A DNA stretch of 64,000 bases. It comes from Caulobacteraceae bacterium (GTDB taxonomy: Bacteria; Pseudomonadota; Alphaproteobacteria; Caulobacterales; Caulobacteraceae). The notes beneath the pieces are model-generated. The model was not told the DNA's origin. It did not search any database and saw only the letters and a list, made by a program, of their open reading frames with translations. The DNA lies in the NCBI GenBank assembly GCA_027489335.1, contig JAIXZX010000001.1:62001-126000 (forward strand), in the 5' to 3' direction. How positions within the stretch are numbered: the first letter of the stretch is position 1; the number at the start of each line of letters is the position of its first letter. The position numbers and the translations under genes are program-made. Positions 17,263-25,214 of this stretch are shown piece after piece.

Positions 17263-18428
17263 CTGGCCGGCTCCTTGGTCTTGGCGTCCGCCTGGTACTC
17301 GTTCACCGCCTTGCGCTTGAATGGATTTTCCCGGTGGATCGGGAAATCGATCTTCAGCTCCCCGCGCACGATCTTTTTGCGCAGGTGCTTGGCGCCATGG
17401 ACGCTGAAGCCGGCCAGATGGTCGCCGGCCACAATGCGGGTGTAGCGGGACGGATTCTCGGCCGAGACAAACTGCGGCAGGGGCTCGACCACCACGTCGT
17501 AGTCGACGGCGAAGAAGAGCGGCATGGAGAAACGTTCCTTGCCGGTGTTCACCACCCGGTGCTGGGTGGCCTTGAACCGGCCATTGGTCCAGCCCTCCAG
17601 CAGGTCGCCGATATTGACGATGAAGGCGCCCTCCACCGGCGGCGCCGAGACCCATTCGTCGGCGGCGTTCATCACCTGCAAGCCCGGTCCGCCCGTGTGC
17701 AGGATGGTGAAGCACTCGAAATCCGAGTGGGCCCCAATGCCCAGATGGTCGTTGTCCATCGGCCGGTCATTCGGCGGATAGTGCAGCAGGCGCAACTGGG
17801 ACGGTGTCTTTCTCGTCCGCTCCCGGAAGAATTCCGGATCGAGGTCCAGGCGCAGCGCGAAGGCCTCGAACAACCGGTCCCCCACCCCCCGCACGGCCTC
17901 GTAATAGGCCATCACCTCTTCGCGAAATCCGGGGATCCAGTCGGGCCACTGGTTGGGCACCAGCATCAGGTTGCCGGCCCTGAAATCGGGGTCGTCCTCG
18001 TCGATCTCAATGGCCAGATCGAAGGCCGCATGAAGGCGCGGCTTGGTCAGATAGTCATTCTCAGGGCTCGGCTCCACCAGGCGGTAGAGCTCGGGATCGC
18101 CATCGTCATCCTCGTCGGACACAGGCACCCAGCCCCGGGTGCCGGGGGAATGGCGGATATGGACCTTTTCCCGCAACTCACGCGGTGAGTAGTGGAACTG
18201 GCGTGACAGCGCATAGGTGCGGTCGATCAGCGCCTGGGGCACCCCGTGGTTCTTGATGTAGAAAAAGCCCACCGTCTCACAGGCGCGGCCGATCTCGGCC
18301 ACCGCCGCAGCCTTTGCCGCGGGGTCAGCGCCGGCCAGGGCGCCGATATCAATCACGGGAATTTCGGAGAAGGCGAGAAGCTTGGCTCCCATCTCGCCGA
18401 CGGCTTGAGGCTGATCGCCAGTGCTCAT
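17259..18428 (-). CDS. Isopenicillin-N-synthase-like 2OG/Fe(II) oxygenase (first of two)
   Basis: A 389-residue soluble oxygenase with the N-terminal cap motif IPVIDIGAL, the iron ligands H234-x-D236 (GIGAHSDFE) and H290 (TQHRVVN), and R299-x-S301 (ERFSMPLF) for 2-oxoglutarate. It has an acidic insertion (about residues 104-160) absent from the second oxygenase. E106 and D236 fall where ethylene-forming enzyme (EFE) contacts the guanidinium of arginine, as I recall that sequence, and F237 replaces the EFE tyrosine. It heads an operon with the aldehyde dehydrogenase and diverges from the polyamine-type ABC operon. Hydroxylation next to a guanidino nitrogen, releasing guanidine, is my inference. 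Confidence 0.85.
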   Translation of the reverse strand: MSTGDQPQAVGEMGAKLLAFSEIPVIDIGALAGADPAAKAAAVAEIGRACETVGFFYIKNHGVPQALIDRTYALSRQFHYSPRELREKVHIRHSPGTRGWVPVSDEDDDGDPELYRLVEPSPENDYLTKPRLHAAFDLAIEIDEDDPDFRAGNLMLVPNQWPDWIPGFREEVMAYYEAVRGVGDRLFEAFALRLDLDPEFFRERTRKTPSQLRLLHYPPNDRPMDNDHLGIGAHSDFECFTILHTGGPGLQVMNAADEWVSAPPVEGAFIVNIGDLLEGWTNGRFKATQHRVVNTGKERFSMPLFFAVDYDVVVEPLPQFVSAENPSRYTRIVAGDHLAGFSVHGAKHLRKKIVRGELKIDFPIHRENPFKRKAVNEYQADAKTKEPAS

Positions 18429-18544
18429 CTGAAGGCTCCGTGGCAGAGCGCGCAGGCCTGCGCCTCTGCGCCGTCGATCGAACCTTGGCGAAGAATTCGA
18501 GACGGCGCGCGGAGCCTGCGGCCGAACTGACGATATTCTCGCTC

Positions 18545-18574
18545 AGTAATACGAACTGCGCAAATCGTAGTCGA
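18545..18574. promoter_or_regulatory. Degenerate NikR-like operator in the divergent module A promoter region
   Basis: AGTAATACG, then 12 bases, then CGTAGTCGA. The left arm matches 7 of 9 positions of GGTATTACG and the right arm 5 of 9 of CGTAATACC, with the same 12-base spacer as the strong site at 35361-35390. The same AGTAATACG could instead be the right arm of a site beginning at 18524. It lies between the divergent 2OG oxygenase and ABC operons. The match is too weak to be certain. Confidence 0.4.
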
Positions 18575-18708
18575 GGCGCCGGCGGCGGGCGCCCATCGTC
18601 CAAGCATTTCCCACCGCCTCACAGGCGACCGGCGCGATCGCTTGCCACGGCCAGACGGGCGGTATCGGCTCAACCCACGCCAGCGGGGCGGCCAGCACGG
18701 AGGCGACC

Positions 18709-19824
18709 ATGAGCGTGACGGATCAATCAGGGCGAAGAATGCTCTCCCGCCCGGGGGTTATCGGTCGCCGCGGTCTGCTTCTGGGCGCTGGGGCCGCGGG
18801 CCTAGCGATGGCGGCCGGGTGTTCCGGCGCAACCGGCGGCGGCGGCCGCAGCCTTCGGGTCTCTTCCTATGGCGGCAATTTCGAACAGGCCCTGCGGGAG
18901 CACATCTATCCGCTGTTCACAGAGGCGACCGGGATCGCCGTCGAGTCCATACCCCAGCCGGCTGGATTGCAGTTTCTGCTGCAGCTGATCGAGGCCAACA
19001 AGGCCGGCCAGACGCCCATGGACCTGTGCATCAGCGCGCCGCTGGACGTCATGCGGGGGAACGCGGCCGGGCTCTGGCGGGCCTATGATACGACCCGCAT
19101 CCCCAATCTCGCCAACCTGCCGGAGAGCTATGTGACGCGGGGCGCCGAGGGGGCTGCGGCCATCGGCGCCGTGGGCTGGTTCTTCACCATGGTCACCAAC
19201 CCGAAGACCGTGAGCCCGACGCCGACCAGCTGGACGGAACTGTGGGCGACGGGTCGCCGCAACGCCTGGGGGCTGGCCGGAACAGGCGCTGGACCGATGT
19301 TCGAGGTCACGGCGGCCACCTATTTCGACGGACCCGAAACCCTCAACACCGAGGCGGGCATCCGCGCCTGCGTGAGCAAGATGGAAGGGCTGAAGCCCAA
19401 CACCCGTCTTTGGTGGGAAAGCGAAGGGACCATGCAGACCGCTCTCGAAAACGGCGAGGTTCAGGGCGGGGTCTATTTCGCCGACGTCGCCGAGACTCTG
19501 ATCCAGAGCGGCGCGAACCTGGAGGTGGTCTTCCCGCAGGAAGGCCCGGTGATCGATTTCGGCAGCTGGTGCCAGCCCTCGGCCTCGACCAAGACCGAGG
19601 AGGCTCACGCGTTCATCAACTTCATGCTGAGCCCGCAGGCGCAGAACCTGATCGCCTCGCGCCTGAACGCCCCGCCCCTGATACGGGCCGATCTGCTCAC
19701 CCTCGACGATGCGGTCCGGGCCAAGGTGACAAGCCCCACCCCGCCCATCGCGACAAACCTGGAGGCCCGACGGCTTCATCTGGACTTCATGGTGCAGGAA
19801 TTCAGCCAGATGCTGGCGCGTTAG
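18709..19824 (+). CDS. Polyamine-type ABC transporter substrate-binding protein (PotD/PotF-like)
   Basis: A 371-residue periplasmic binding protein. The N-terminus carries an RR motif (GRRGLLLGAG), suggesting Tat export, and a lipobox-like AAGC with C38. The mature domain (RVSSYGGNFEQALREHIYPLF) resembles spermidine/putrescine-binding proteins of class D. The ATG follows GGAGG at good spacing. It is the first gene of a six-gene operon whose next three genes encode the ATPase and two permeases. Given the context I infer a cationic guanidino ligand such as agmatine, arginine or 4-guanidinobutyrate rather than an ordinary polyamine. Confidence 0.85.
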   Translation: MSVTDQSGRRMLSRPGVIGRRGLLLGAGAAGLAMAAGCSGATGGGGRSLRVSSYGGNFEQALREHIYPLFTEATGIAVESIPQPAGLQFLLQLIEANKAGQTPMDLCISAPLDVMRGNAAGLWRAYDTTRIPNLANLPESYVTRGAEGAAAIGAVGWFFTMVTNPKTVSPTPTSWTELWATGRRNAWGLAGTGAGPMFEVTAATYFDGPETLNTEAGIRACVSKMEGLKPNTRLWWESEGTMQTALENGEVQGGVYFADVAETLIQSGANLEVVFPQEGPVIDFGSWCQPSASTKTEEAHAFINFMLSPQAQNLIASRLNAPPLIRADLLTLDDAVRAKVTSPTPPIATNLEARRLHLDFMVQEFSQMLAR

Positions 19825-19832
19825 AGGCCGCC

Positions 19833-20882
19833 ATGTTCGGGCTGGAGCTTCGCGACCTCACCAAGGCCTATGGCGACCATCTGGCCGCCGACCAGGTCAG
19901 CCTCTCCATTCCGCATGGCGAGTTCGTGTGCTTCCTGGGTCCATCGGGGTGCGGCAAGACCACCGTCCTGCGGATGATCGCCGGGCTGGAGACGCCCACA
20001 TCCGGCGCCATCCTGCTGAACGGCAAGGAGATCACCAACGAGGCGGCCAATGGCCGGCAATTCGGCATGGTCTTCCAGTCCCTGGCCCTGTTCCCCCATC
20101 TGAATGTCGGTGAAAACATCGCGTTTGCCCTGCGGCTGCGCGGAGTCGACGCCAGGCGGCGCAAGGACCGGGTGGCCGAACTCCTTGACCTGGTGCGCCT
20201 GCCGGGCCTGCAGACCCGCGCGATCAGCCAGCTCTCCGGCGGACAGCGCCAGCGGGTGGCGATCGCCCGGGCGCTCGCTCAGGAGCCGCCGGTCTTCCTG
20301 TTGGACGAGCCCTTCTCGGCCCTGGACGCCAAGCTGCGCGAGGAAATGCAGAACGAGCTGCGCGCCCTGCAGCAGCGGCTGAAGATCACCACCATCCTGG
20401 TGACCCACGACCAGCGCGAGGCCATGACCATGGCCGACACCATCGTGGTCATGGGCGGGGGCCAGATCCAGCAGCACGGCCCGCCGGTGGACATCTATCG
20501 CCAGCCCGCCAATCGCTTCGTCGCCGACTTCATCGGCGCCTCCAACCTGCTGCCCGTGGAAGTTCTCGACCCGCGGACCGTTCGCCTGGGCGCCATATCC
20601 CTACGGGTCGCCGCCGCCTGCGGGCTGGGCGCCGCCCCGGCGACCCTCGCCATTCGACCTGAGGATGTTCTCATCTCCCGGATGGCCGGCAACGGCGACA
20701 ATGAGGTCGCCGGCGTCATCAGCCAGGTGCGGGACATGGGCGCCTATGTGGAATTCCGGATCGACTGCCAGGGCCAGGACATCCTGGGCGTCGCCATGCC
20801 TCGCGACTGGATCGGGGCGGGGGTCGGCGAGACCGCCCATGTGCGCCTGCCGGTCGACCGCTGTCAGGTTCTGGCGCGGTGA
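19833..20882 (+). CDS. ABC transporter ATP-binding protein (PotA-like)
   Basis: A 349-residue ATPase of the spermidine/putrescine (CUT1/MOI) class: Walker A GPSGCGKTT, signature LSGGQRQRVA, Walker B VFLLDEP and switch histidine in LVTHDQREA. A C-terminal TOBE regulatory domain follows (about residues 240-349, with ATLAIRPEDV). It energises uptake through the two permeases encoded downstream. The ATG is eight bases after the binding-protein stop, and the stop overlaps the GTG of the next gene (GTGA). Confidence 0.93.
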   Translation: MFGLELRDLTKAYGDHLAADQVSLSIPHGEFVCFLGPSGCGKTTVLRMIAGLETPTSGAILLNGKEITNEAANGRQFGMVFQSLALFPHLNVGENIAFALRLRGVDARRRKDRVAELLDLVRLPGLQTRAISQLSGGQRQRVAIARALAQEPPVFLLDEPFSALDAKLREEMQNELRALQQRLKITTILVTHDQREAMTMADTIVVMGGGQIQQHGPPVDIYRQPANRFVADFIGASNLLPVEVLDPRTVRLGAISLRVAAACGLGAAPATLAIRPEDVLISRMAGNGDNEVAGVISQVRDMGAYVEFRIDCQGQDILGVAMPRDWIGAGVGETAHVRLPVDRCQVLAR

Positions 20883-21775
20883 GGGCCGCTGAGCTGTCGG
20901 TTCAGGCGTCGGGCGTCGCTACGGCCCCAGGCCGAGAGCGGTGGGTGCTGGCTGGCCTCCTCACCGCCCCTGGTCTGTACATCCTCATCATGGCTGTCGT
21001 GCCGGCCTTCCTCATGGTTCAGCTCAGCCTGGCTCACCGGGAGGTGGCCGGGCTGTGGTCGCCGGGCTTCGAACTCACTCAGTATCGACAATTGGCCACA
21101 CCGCTGTTCGCCAGGATCATGGGCTTCTCGCTCATGCTAGCCCTTGCGGGGGCCCTGATCTGCGTCAGCCTCGCGCTGCCCGCCGCCTATTTCATCACTC
21201 GGATGCGCCGCCGCGCCCAGGTGGCGTGGCTCGTCTTCCTGCTGGGGTCCCTATCGCTGTCTGAGGTGCTGATCGTCTTCGCCTTCCAGGTGCTGCTGTC
21301 CACCAGTGGGACCTTGGCCGGCGCCCTGACCACCGTGGGCCTCTTGGCGCCCGGCGCCTCGCTCTATCCCAACTTCCCCGCCGTCCTTACCTGCCTTGTC
21401 TATCTGCTGCTGCCCTATGTGATCCTGTTCTTCTATCCGGCGCTCTCGCAGCTGGATCCTGAGGTGGAGCAGGCGGCGGCCACCATGGGGGCCTCGCGGC
21501 TCTCGACCTTCACCCGCGTGGTTTTGCCGATGATGCGCGGACAGATCCTGACCGGCGTGCTGCTGGTGGTGATCTTCACCTTCGGCGCCTACCTGACGCC
21601 GCTGGTCCTTGGCCGACCGCCCCAGTGGACGATCGCCATCCACATCAACAATGCCGCCATGGGGGCCGGAAATCTGCCCCTGGCTGCGGCCTACGCCGTG
21701 TCCGTGGTGGCGTTCATGGTGGCGCTGTTGGTCCTGACGCGGGTCCTGTCGCGTCGGAAGGCGTCGGAGGCATGA
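20879..21775 (+). CDS. ABC transporter permease (PotB-like)
   Basis: A 298-residue inner-membrane permease with six hydrophobic segments and the EAA loop QAAATMGASRLSTFTRVVLP that docks on the ATPase. It belongs to the PotB branch of polyamine transporters. The GTG start overlaps the preceding stop (GTGA), and the stop overlaps the next start (ATGA), so the transporter genes are translationally coupled. Confidence 0.9.
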   Translation: MRAAELSVQASGVATAPGRERWVLAGLLTAPGLYILIMAVVPAFLMVQLSLAHREVAGLWSPGFELTQYRQLATPLFARIMGFSLMLALAGALICVSLALPAAYFITRMRRRAQVAWLVFLLGSLSLSEVLIVFAFQVLLSTSGTLAGALTTVGLLAPGASLYPNFPAVLTCLVYLLLPYVILFFYPALSQLDPEVEQAAATMGASRLSTFTRVVLPMMRGQILTGVLLVVIFTFGAYLTPLVLGRPPQWTIAIHINNAAMGAGNLPLAAAYAVSVVAFMVALLVLTRVLSRRKASEA

Positions 21776-22584
21776 GCCTGTCGCCGGGCGTCCTCCTGCG
21801 CCAGGGCTTCCTCGCCCTCATCGCGCTCTTCCTGGCTGCGCCGTTGATCGTGGTTGTCTCGGTGTCGTTCAACGCCACCCGAAGGATGAGCTTTCCCCCC
21901 ACCGAATTCAGTCTGCGCTGGTACCGGGCCTTCTTCAGCGATTATGGCTGGATGGCCTCGCTGGAACGGTCGCTGACCATTGCAGGGCTGGCGGCGCTGG
22001 TGTCGGTGGCCGTCGCCCTGCCGATCACCTATGCGATCTGGCGCTACCAGGCCAAGGTCGCGGCCCTCCTGGCTGGGATCGGCGGCGCCCTGTTCCTGAT
22101 CCCGGGCGTGGTCGCGGCCCTGATGCTGTCAGCCTTCTGGGGGGTCACCGGCCACGTGGGCCGGCTGGAGAATGTGGTGCTGAGCCACGCCATCGTCCTG
22201 CTGGGCATTCCCCTGTCCCTGCTGATGGTCGGCTTCCGCACCATCGACCAGGCCCAGGTGGAGGCCGCCTACACCATGGGCGCCCGGGATTCCGACGCTT
22301 TCCGCATGGTCGTACGCCCAGCCATGACGCCCTACATCCTCTGCGCTTTCGTGTTCGTCTTTGTGCTGAGTATAAACGAGTATCTGATCGCCTATATGGT
22401 CGCCGGCTTCACCGTCCAGACCCTGCCGATCAAGATTTTCGCCAACATGCGGCAGGGCTATGAGCCCACCATGTGCGTCGCCGCGGTCATCTTCATGGCC
22501 ATGGGATTTTCAGCCTTCGCCCTGATGTCCAAGGTCGCCGACCTGCCCCGTCTGATGGGCCGCACACGCCCGCTGGAGGACTGA
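21772..22584 (+). CDS. ABC transporter permease (PotC-like)
   Basis: A 270-residue inner-membrane permease, partner of the PotB-like protein. It has six hydrophobic segments and the EAA loop VEAAYTMGARDSDAFRMVVR. The start ATG sits in an ATGA overlap with the previous stop. The hypothetical protein gene begins four bases after its stop, so that gene belongs to the same transcript. Confidence 0.9.
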   Translation: MSLSPGVLLRQGFLALIALFLAAPLIVVVSVSFNATRRMSFPPTEFSLRWYRAFFSDYGWMASLERSLTIAGLAALVSVAVALPITYAIWRYQAKVAALLAGIGGALFLIPGVVAALMLSAFWGVTGHVGRLENVVLSHAIVLLGIPLSLLMVGFRTIDQAQVEAAYTMGARDSDAFRMVVRPAMTPYILCAFVFVFVLSINEYLIAYMVAGFTVQTLPIKIFANMRQGYEPTMCVAAVIFMAMGFSAFALMSKVADLPRLMGRTRPLED

Positions 22585-22588
22585 ACCG

Positions 22589-23392
22589 ATGAACGCCAAG
22601 GTCCCTGCAGAAGTCACCGGTGTCTGGCGCCGGGACGTGATCACCGCCCCGGGTGGGTATCGTGACGACACCACCCGGGTGTTCTGGGTGCAGGCCGACA
22701 GCTGGTACGGCGACATCCGGCTGAGGCTCGACATTCCCCGCAAGACCGGCGCGACGAGTTTCGCCGATTTCAGCGACGCCGAGCTGATCGAGCTGGCCAA
22801 GGCCCAGGGTTTCGCCGGCCAGCTGACCGTGACGCCTGAAATGTGCGCCTGGCGCCGCGACCTGGACTACCAGCCCCCGGGTCCGATCCCCGATGAGGGG
22901 ACTTGGCGGATCGAGGGCGACATGCTGGTCGAAGGCGGCATCCACGCCGAGTATGAGGAGATCTGGCGGCTGGAACCCCAGAGCCAGGGCCTGCGCGCCG
23001 CCTTCGGACTTGGGGACGGCCAAGGCCTGCTGGTCATCGCCGGCGACCACTTCCTGATGATGCAGGCACGCAAAACGCCCCTGCCCGCAGGCGACTCGTT
23101 GCCTGCCCTAGTCGAGTCAGCGTTGGCCGCAGGCGATCGGTCCAAAGCCTTCGCCCTGCTGGACATGCCCATCTGCTACGGCCGGATCGGTGGGGGCTGG
23201 CGCATCACTCACTCCACCCTCCCCTGGCTCGAGGGGTGGCCGCTGTGGTCCCAGCCACCGAGGCTTGACCCAGAGACGGGCGACCTTTCCGACAGCGCAG
23301 GCGCACCCTGGTCGCTGCTGGAAATCCACGATCCGGAGGGGCTGCTGCCCAACCTCTTCACCCTGGCCTTGGGCGCCGGAACCTCGCTATGA
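22589..23392 (+). CDS. Uncharacterised protein in the guanidino ABC operon (possible HRI1-like fold)
   Basis: A 267-residue soluble protein without signal peptide or membrane segment, rich in tryptophan and in alternating polar/hydrophobic strands. Notable stretches are VTGVWRRDVITAPGG near the start, MCAWRRDLDYQPPGPIPDEG in the middle, YEEIWRLEP, and a repeat-like C-terminal half with GGGWRITHSTLPWLEG. The pattern suggests two small beta-barrels and weakly recalls the fungal HRI1 family; I cannot assign a function. It lies between the permease gene (four-base gap) and the NikR-like regulator (ATGA overlap), so it is surely coexpressed with guanidino-compound uptake. It could bind or modify the imported ligand. 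Confidence 0.7.
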   Translation: MNAKVPAEVTGVWRRDVITAPGGYRDDTTRVFWVQADSWYGDIRLRLDIPRKTGATSFADFSDAELIELAKAQGFAGQLTVTPEMCAWRRDLDYQPPGPIPDEGTWRIEGDMLVEGGIHAEYEEIWRLEPQSQGLRAAFGLGDGQGLLVIAGDHFLMMQARKTPLPAGDSLPALVESALAAGDRSKAFALLDMPICYGRIGGGWRITHSTLPWLEGWPLWSQPPRLDPETGDLSDSAGAPWSLLEIHDPEGLLPNLFTLALGAGTSL

Positions 23393-23940
23393 AGGTCGCC
23401 CCAACCGCCCGCCAGGTCCGCCTCGTGTCCACAGACCCATCCCGCGCAGCACCTGGTGCGACGCCGCAACTGGCCCGCATCGGCGTCAGCCTGCCCGGCG
23501 CCCTGCTGTCGCAGGTGGACCAGATGGTCGCCGAGCGAGGCCTGCCTGGACGCTCCCAGCTGATCGCCGAGCTGATCCGGCATGAGGTGGCCGAGATAGA
23601 TCGTGAAAGCGGCGAGGCCGTGCGGGCGGGCACCATCACCCTGATCTACCGCGCTGACAGCGGCCGGGTGCGCCACGCCCTGGCCCGGGTCCAGAGCGAG
23701 TTCGTCAAGGAGGTCATCTCCTCCCAGCACGTCTTCCTGGAGGACGACCAGTCCCTGGAAGTTCTGCTGGTCCAGGGATCCGGCGAACGGCTGCAGCAGC
23801 TTTGCGACCGGCTGCGGGGGGTTCGCGCGGTTCAGCAGCTGAAACTGGTGACCACCACCTCGCTTCTGCCGCCCCTGCACGCCCATGGGAACGCCCCATC
23901 GGATGAGGTCGACGCCGCGCCGCGAAAGGCGACTGGCTAG
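23389..23940 (+). CDS. NikR-fold ribbon-helix-helix regulator lacking most nickel ligands (module A)
   Basis: A 183-residue transcription factor. A ribbon-helix-helix (about residues 28-68, IGVSLPGALLSQVDQMVAE, RSQLIAELIRHEV) is followed by a NikR-type ACT domain beginning GTITLIYRADSGRVR. Aligned with E. coli NikR, the nickel ligands H76, H87, H89 and C95 correspond to S103, H114, F116 and S122, so only one of four remains (EVISSQHVFLEDDQSLEV). It is therefore probably not a nickel sensor. It is the last gene of the polyamine-type ABC operon, starting in an ATGA overlap. It very probably binds the GGTATTACG palindromes of this island. A paralogue lies at 34861-35343. Confidence 0.85.
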   Translation: MKVAPTARQVRLVSTDPSRAAPGATPQLARIGVSLPGALLSQVDQMVAERGLPGRSQLIAELIRHEVAEIDRESGEAVRAGTITLIYRADSGRVRHALARVQSEFVKEVISSQHVFLEDDQSLEVLLVQGSGERLQQLCDRLRGVRAVQQLKLVTTTSLLPPLHAHGNAPSDEVDAAPRKATG

Positions 23941-23943
23941 GTC

Positions 23944-24954
23944 TCAGGTGGGCAGCGGGCCGAGGCGCCCGAACCGCGCCTCATCCTCGGGCAGGACCAG
24001 CTCACCCCTGGCCCGCCGAGCCTTCAGATAGCCGAATGTGCGCGCGGTCTGGGCGAACAGATGCGCGCCGGAGATCAGCCGGCCATAGCGCGCCGGCCGC
24101 TCGGAGCTGACCAGTCGGGGATCTGGTTCGACCACAGTCTCATAGTCGCAGGTGGCGAAGAAGGGGAAGCTGTAGCGCTCCTGCGCCACCTTGCGCACCC
24201 GATGGGTGGTGGCGGTGAAGGTCCCGTTGGTCCAGGCCTCCAGCATGTCGCCGATATTGATGACATAGGCGCCGGGCACGGGCGGCGCATCGATCCACTG
24301 GCCCGCTCCATTGAGCACCTCCAACCCCGGCGCCGTGCCCCGCAGGATGGTGAAGAACTCATAGTCGGTATGGGCGCCGATCCCGTCCCGGTCCTGGACT
24401 GTGGGATCGAAGGGATAATGGATCATCCGCAGCTGGCTCGGCGGCCGCCGGCGATAGGGCTCGAAGTGATCCTCCGGCAATTCGAGCGCCAGGGCGAAGC
24501 CTCGGAAGAGGCGCTTGGCGAGTTCGGACACCGCCGAATAGTAGGCGCTGGCGGCCTCGCGGAAGCCCGCCTGGTCTGGCCAGAGATTGGGGCCCAGCAT
24601 CGGCGTCTCGGCGCCGGCCTCGGGCAGATCCAGGTTGAGGTCGTAGGCCTCCTTGCGGTCGATGGCGCCGCCCGGGAAGACCTCTTCGCCCTCAGGCACA
24701 TAGCCGCTGTGATTGACGGACTGGCCGATATAGCTGGCCATCTTCCGGTCGATCGGCTGGGCGAAAAAGGCCTGGGCGGCGGCGAGGAGGTCCGTAAACA
24801 GCGCCTCATCGAGCCCGTGGCCTGACACATACAGAAAGCCGACCTCCCGGGCCGCCGCCCCCATTTCATCGGCCACGGCGCGCCGGATGGCGGGGTCAGG
24901 GGAACTGAGCCCGCTGATGTCGACCATCGGAATCCTGTCGAAGTCCGCGTTCAC
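23944..24954 (-). CDS. Isopenicillin-N-synthase-like 2OG/Fe(II) oxygenase (second, EFE-like guanidinium contacts)
   Basis: A 336-residue oxygenase with iron ligands H195-x-D197 (GIGAHTDYEF) and H251 (TTHRVRK), and R260-x-S262 (ERYSFPFF) for 2-oxoglutarate. SGYVPEGEEV contains E91, which aligns with E84 of Pseudomonas ethylene-forming enzyme, and D197-Y198 align with D191-Y192; these bind the substrate guanidinium in EFE. The EFE T86 position is F93. I chose the GTG at 24954, with GGAGG seven bases upstream, because residues before it are not family-like. Its own operator lies 25 bases upstream. Release of guanidine from a guanidino acid or amine is the likely reaction (inference). Confidence 0.87.
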   Translation of the reverse strand: MNADFDRIPMVDISGLSSPDPAIRRAVADEMGAAAREVGFLYVSGHGLDEALFTDLLAAAQAFFAQPIDRKMASYIGQSVNHSGYVPEGEEVFPGGAIDRKEAYDLNLDLPEAGAETPMLGPNLWPDQAGFREAASAYYSAVSELAKRLFRGFALALELPEDHFEPYRRRPPSQLRMIHYPFDPTVQDRDGIGAHTDYEFFTILRGTAPGLEVLNGAGQWIDAPPVPGAYVINIGDMLEAWTNGTFTATTHRVRKVAQERYSFPFFATCDYETVVEPDPRLVSSERPARYGRLISGAHLFAQTARTFGYLKARRARGELVLPEDEARFGRLGPLPT

Positions 24955-24978
24955 TTTCGCCCTCCGCGCCCGGCATTG

Positions 24979-25008
24979 CCGATTACGACTTCTGCATTTC
25001 GTAATAAT
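24979..25008. promoter_or_regulatory. NikR-like operator upstream of the second 2OG oxygenase
   Basis: CCGATTACG, 12 bases, CGTAATAAT. The core ATTACG-N12-CGTAAT is a perfect inverted repeat with the same spacer as the site at 35361-35390. It lies 25-54 bases upstream of the minus-strand GTG start at 24954, a typical position for repression or activation at a promoter. The binding protein is inferred to be one of the two NikR-like regulators. Confidence 0.7.
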
Positions 25009-25135
25009 GTGGGCGCAGCAAGCCTGGCTTTGAGCCCCGAGGTCGAATGCGCAGGAATTGGGCGCAGAAGACGCTCGGCGCCTGGATTCCGGGCGACCGG
25101 CCACGGTGGGTTTGCTGACCAGGCGAGCCCGTTGG

Positions 25136-25165
25136 AATATTACGTTTTGTTCTGATTGTAATACT
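25136..25165. promoter_or_regulatory. NikR-like operator upstream of the guanidine/urea-type ABC operon
   Basis: AATATTACG, 12 bases, TGTAATACT. Each arm matches 7 of 9 positions of GGTATTACG-N12-CGTAATACC. It ends 49 bases before the ATG of the substrate-binding protein. The TAATAC of the right arm could overlie the -10 element, which would fit repression (inference). Confidence 0.7.
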
Positions 25166-25214
25166 CAAGGGGACGCGCCACCGCGGCGCGGCCACGGATG
25201 GAAGGGGTATCCGA

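Noticed and set aside
21625..21771. An upstream in-frame extension of the PotC-like permease
   Set aside because: It lies wholly within the PotB-like gene; the ATGA overlap at 21772 gives the typical start.
23389..23940. Annotation as a nickel-responsive regulator NikR
   Set aside because: Three of four nickel ligands are replaced and no nickel transporter, urease or hydrogenase gene is in the window.
25009..25214. A guanidine-I (ykkC) riboswitch upstream of the guanidine-type importer
   Set aside because: I looked for the conserved ACGR and GGG-containing loop elements here and upstream of 35343 and found no convincing arrangement; the palindromic operator explains regulation better. A covariance-model search would settle it.
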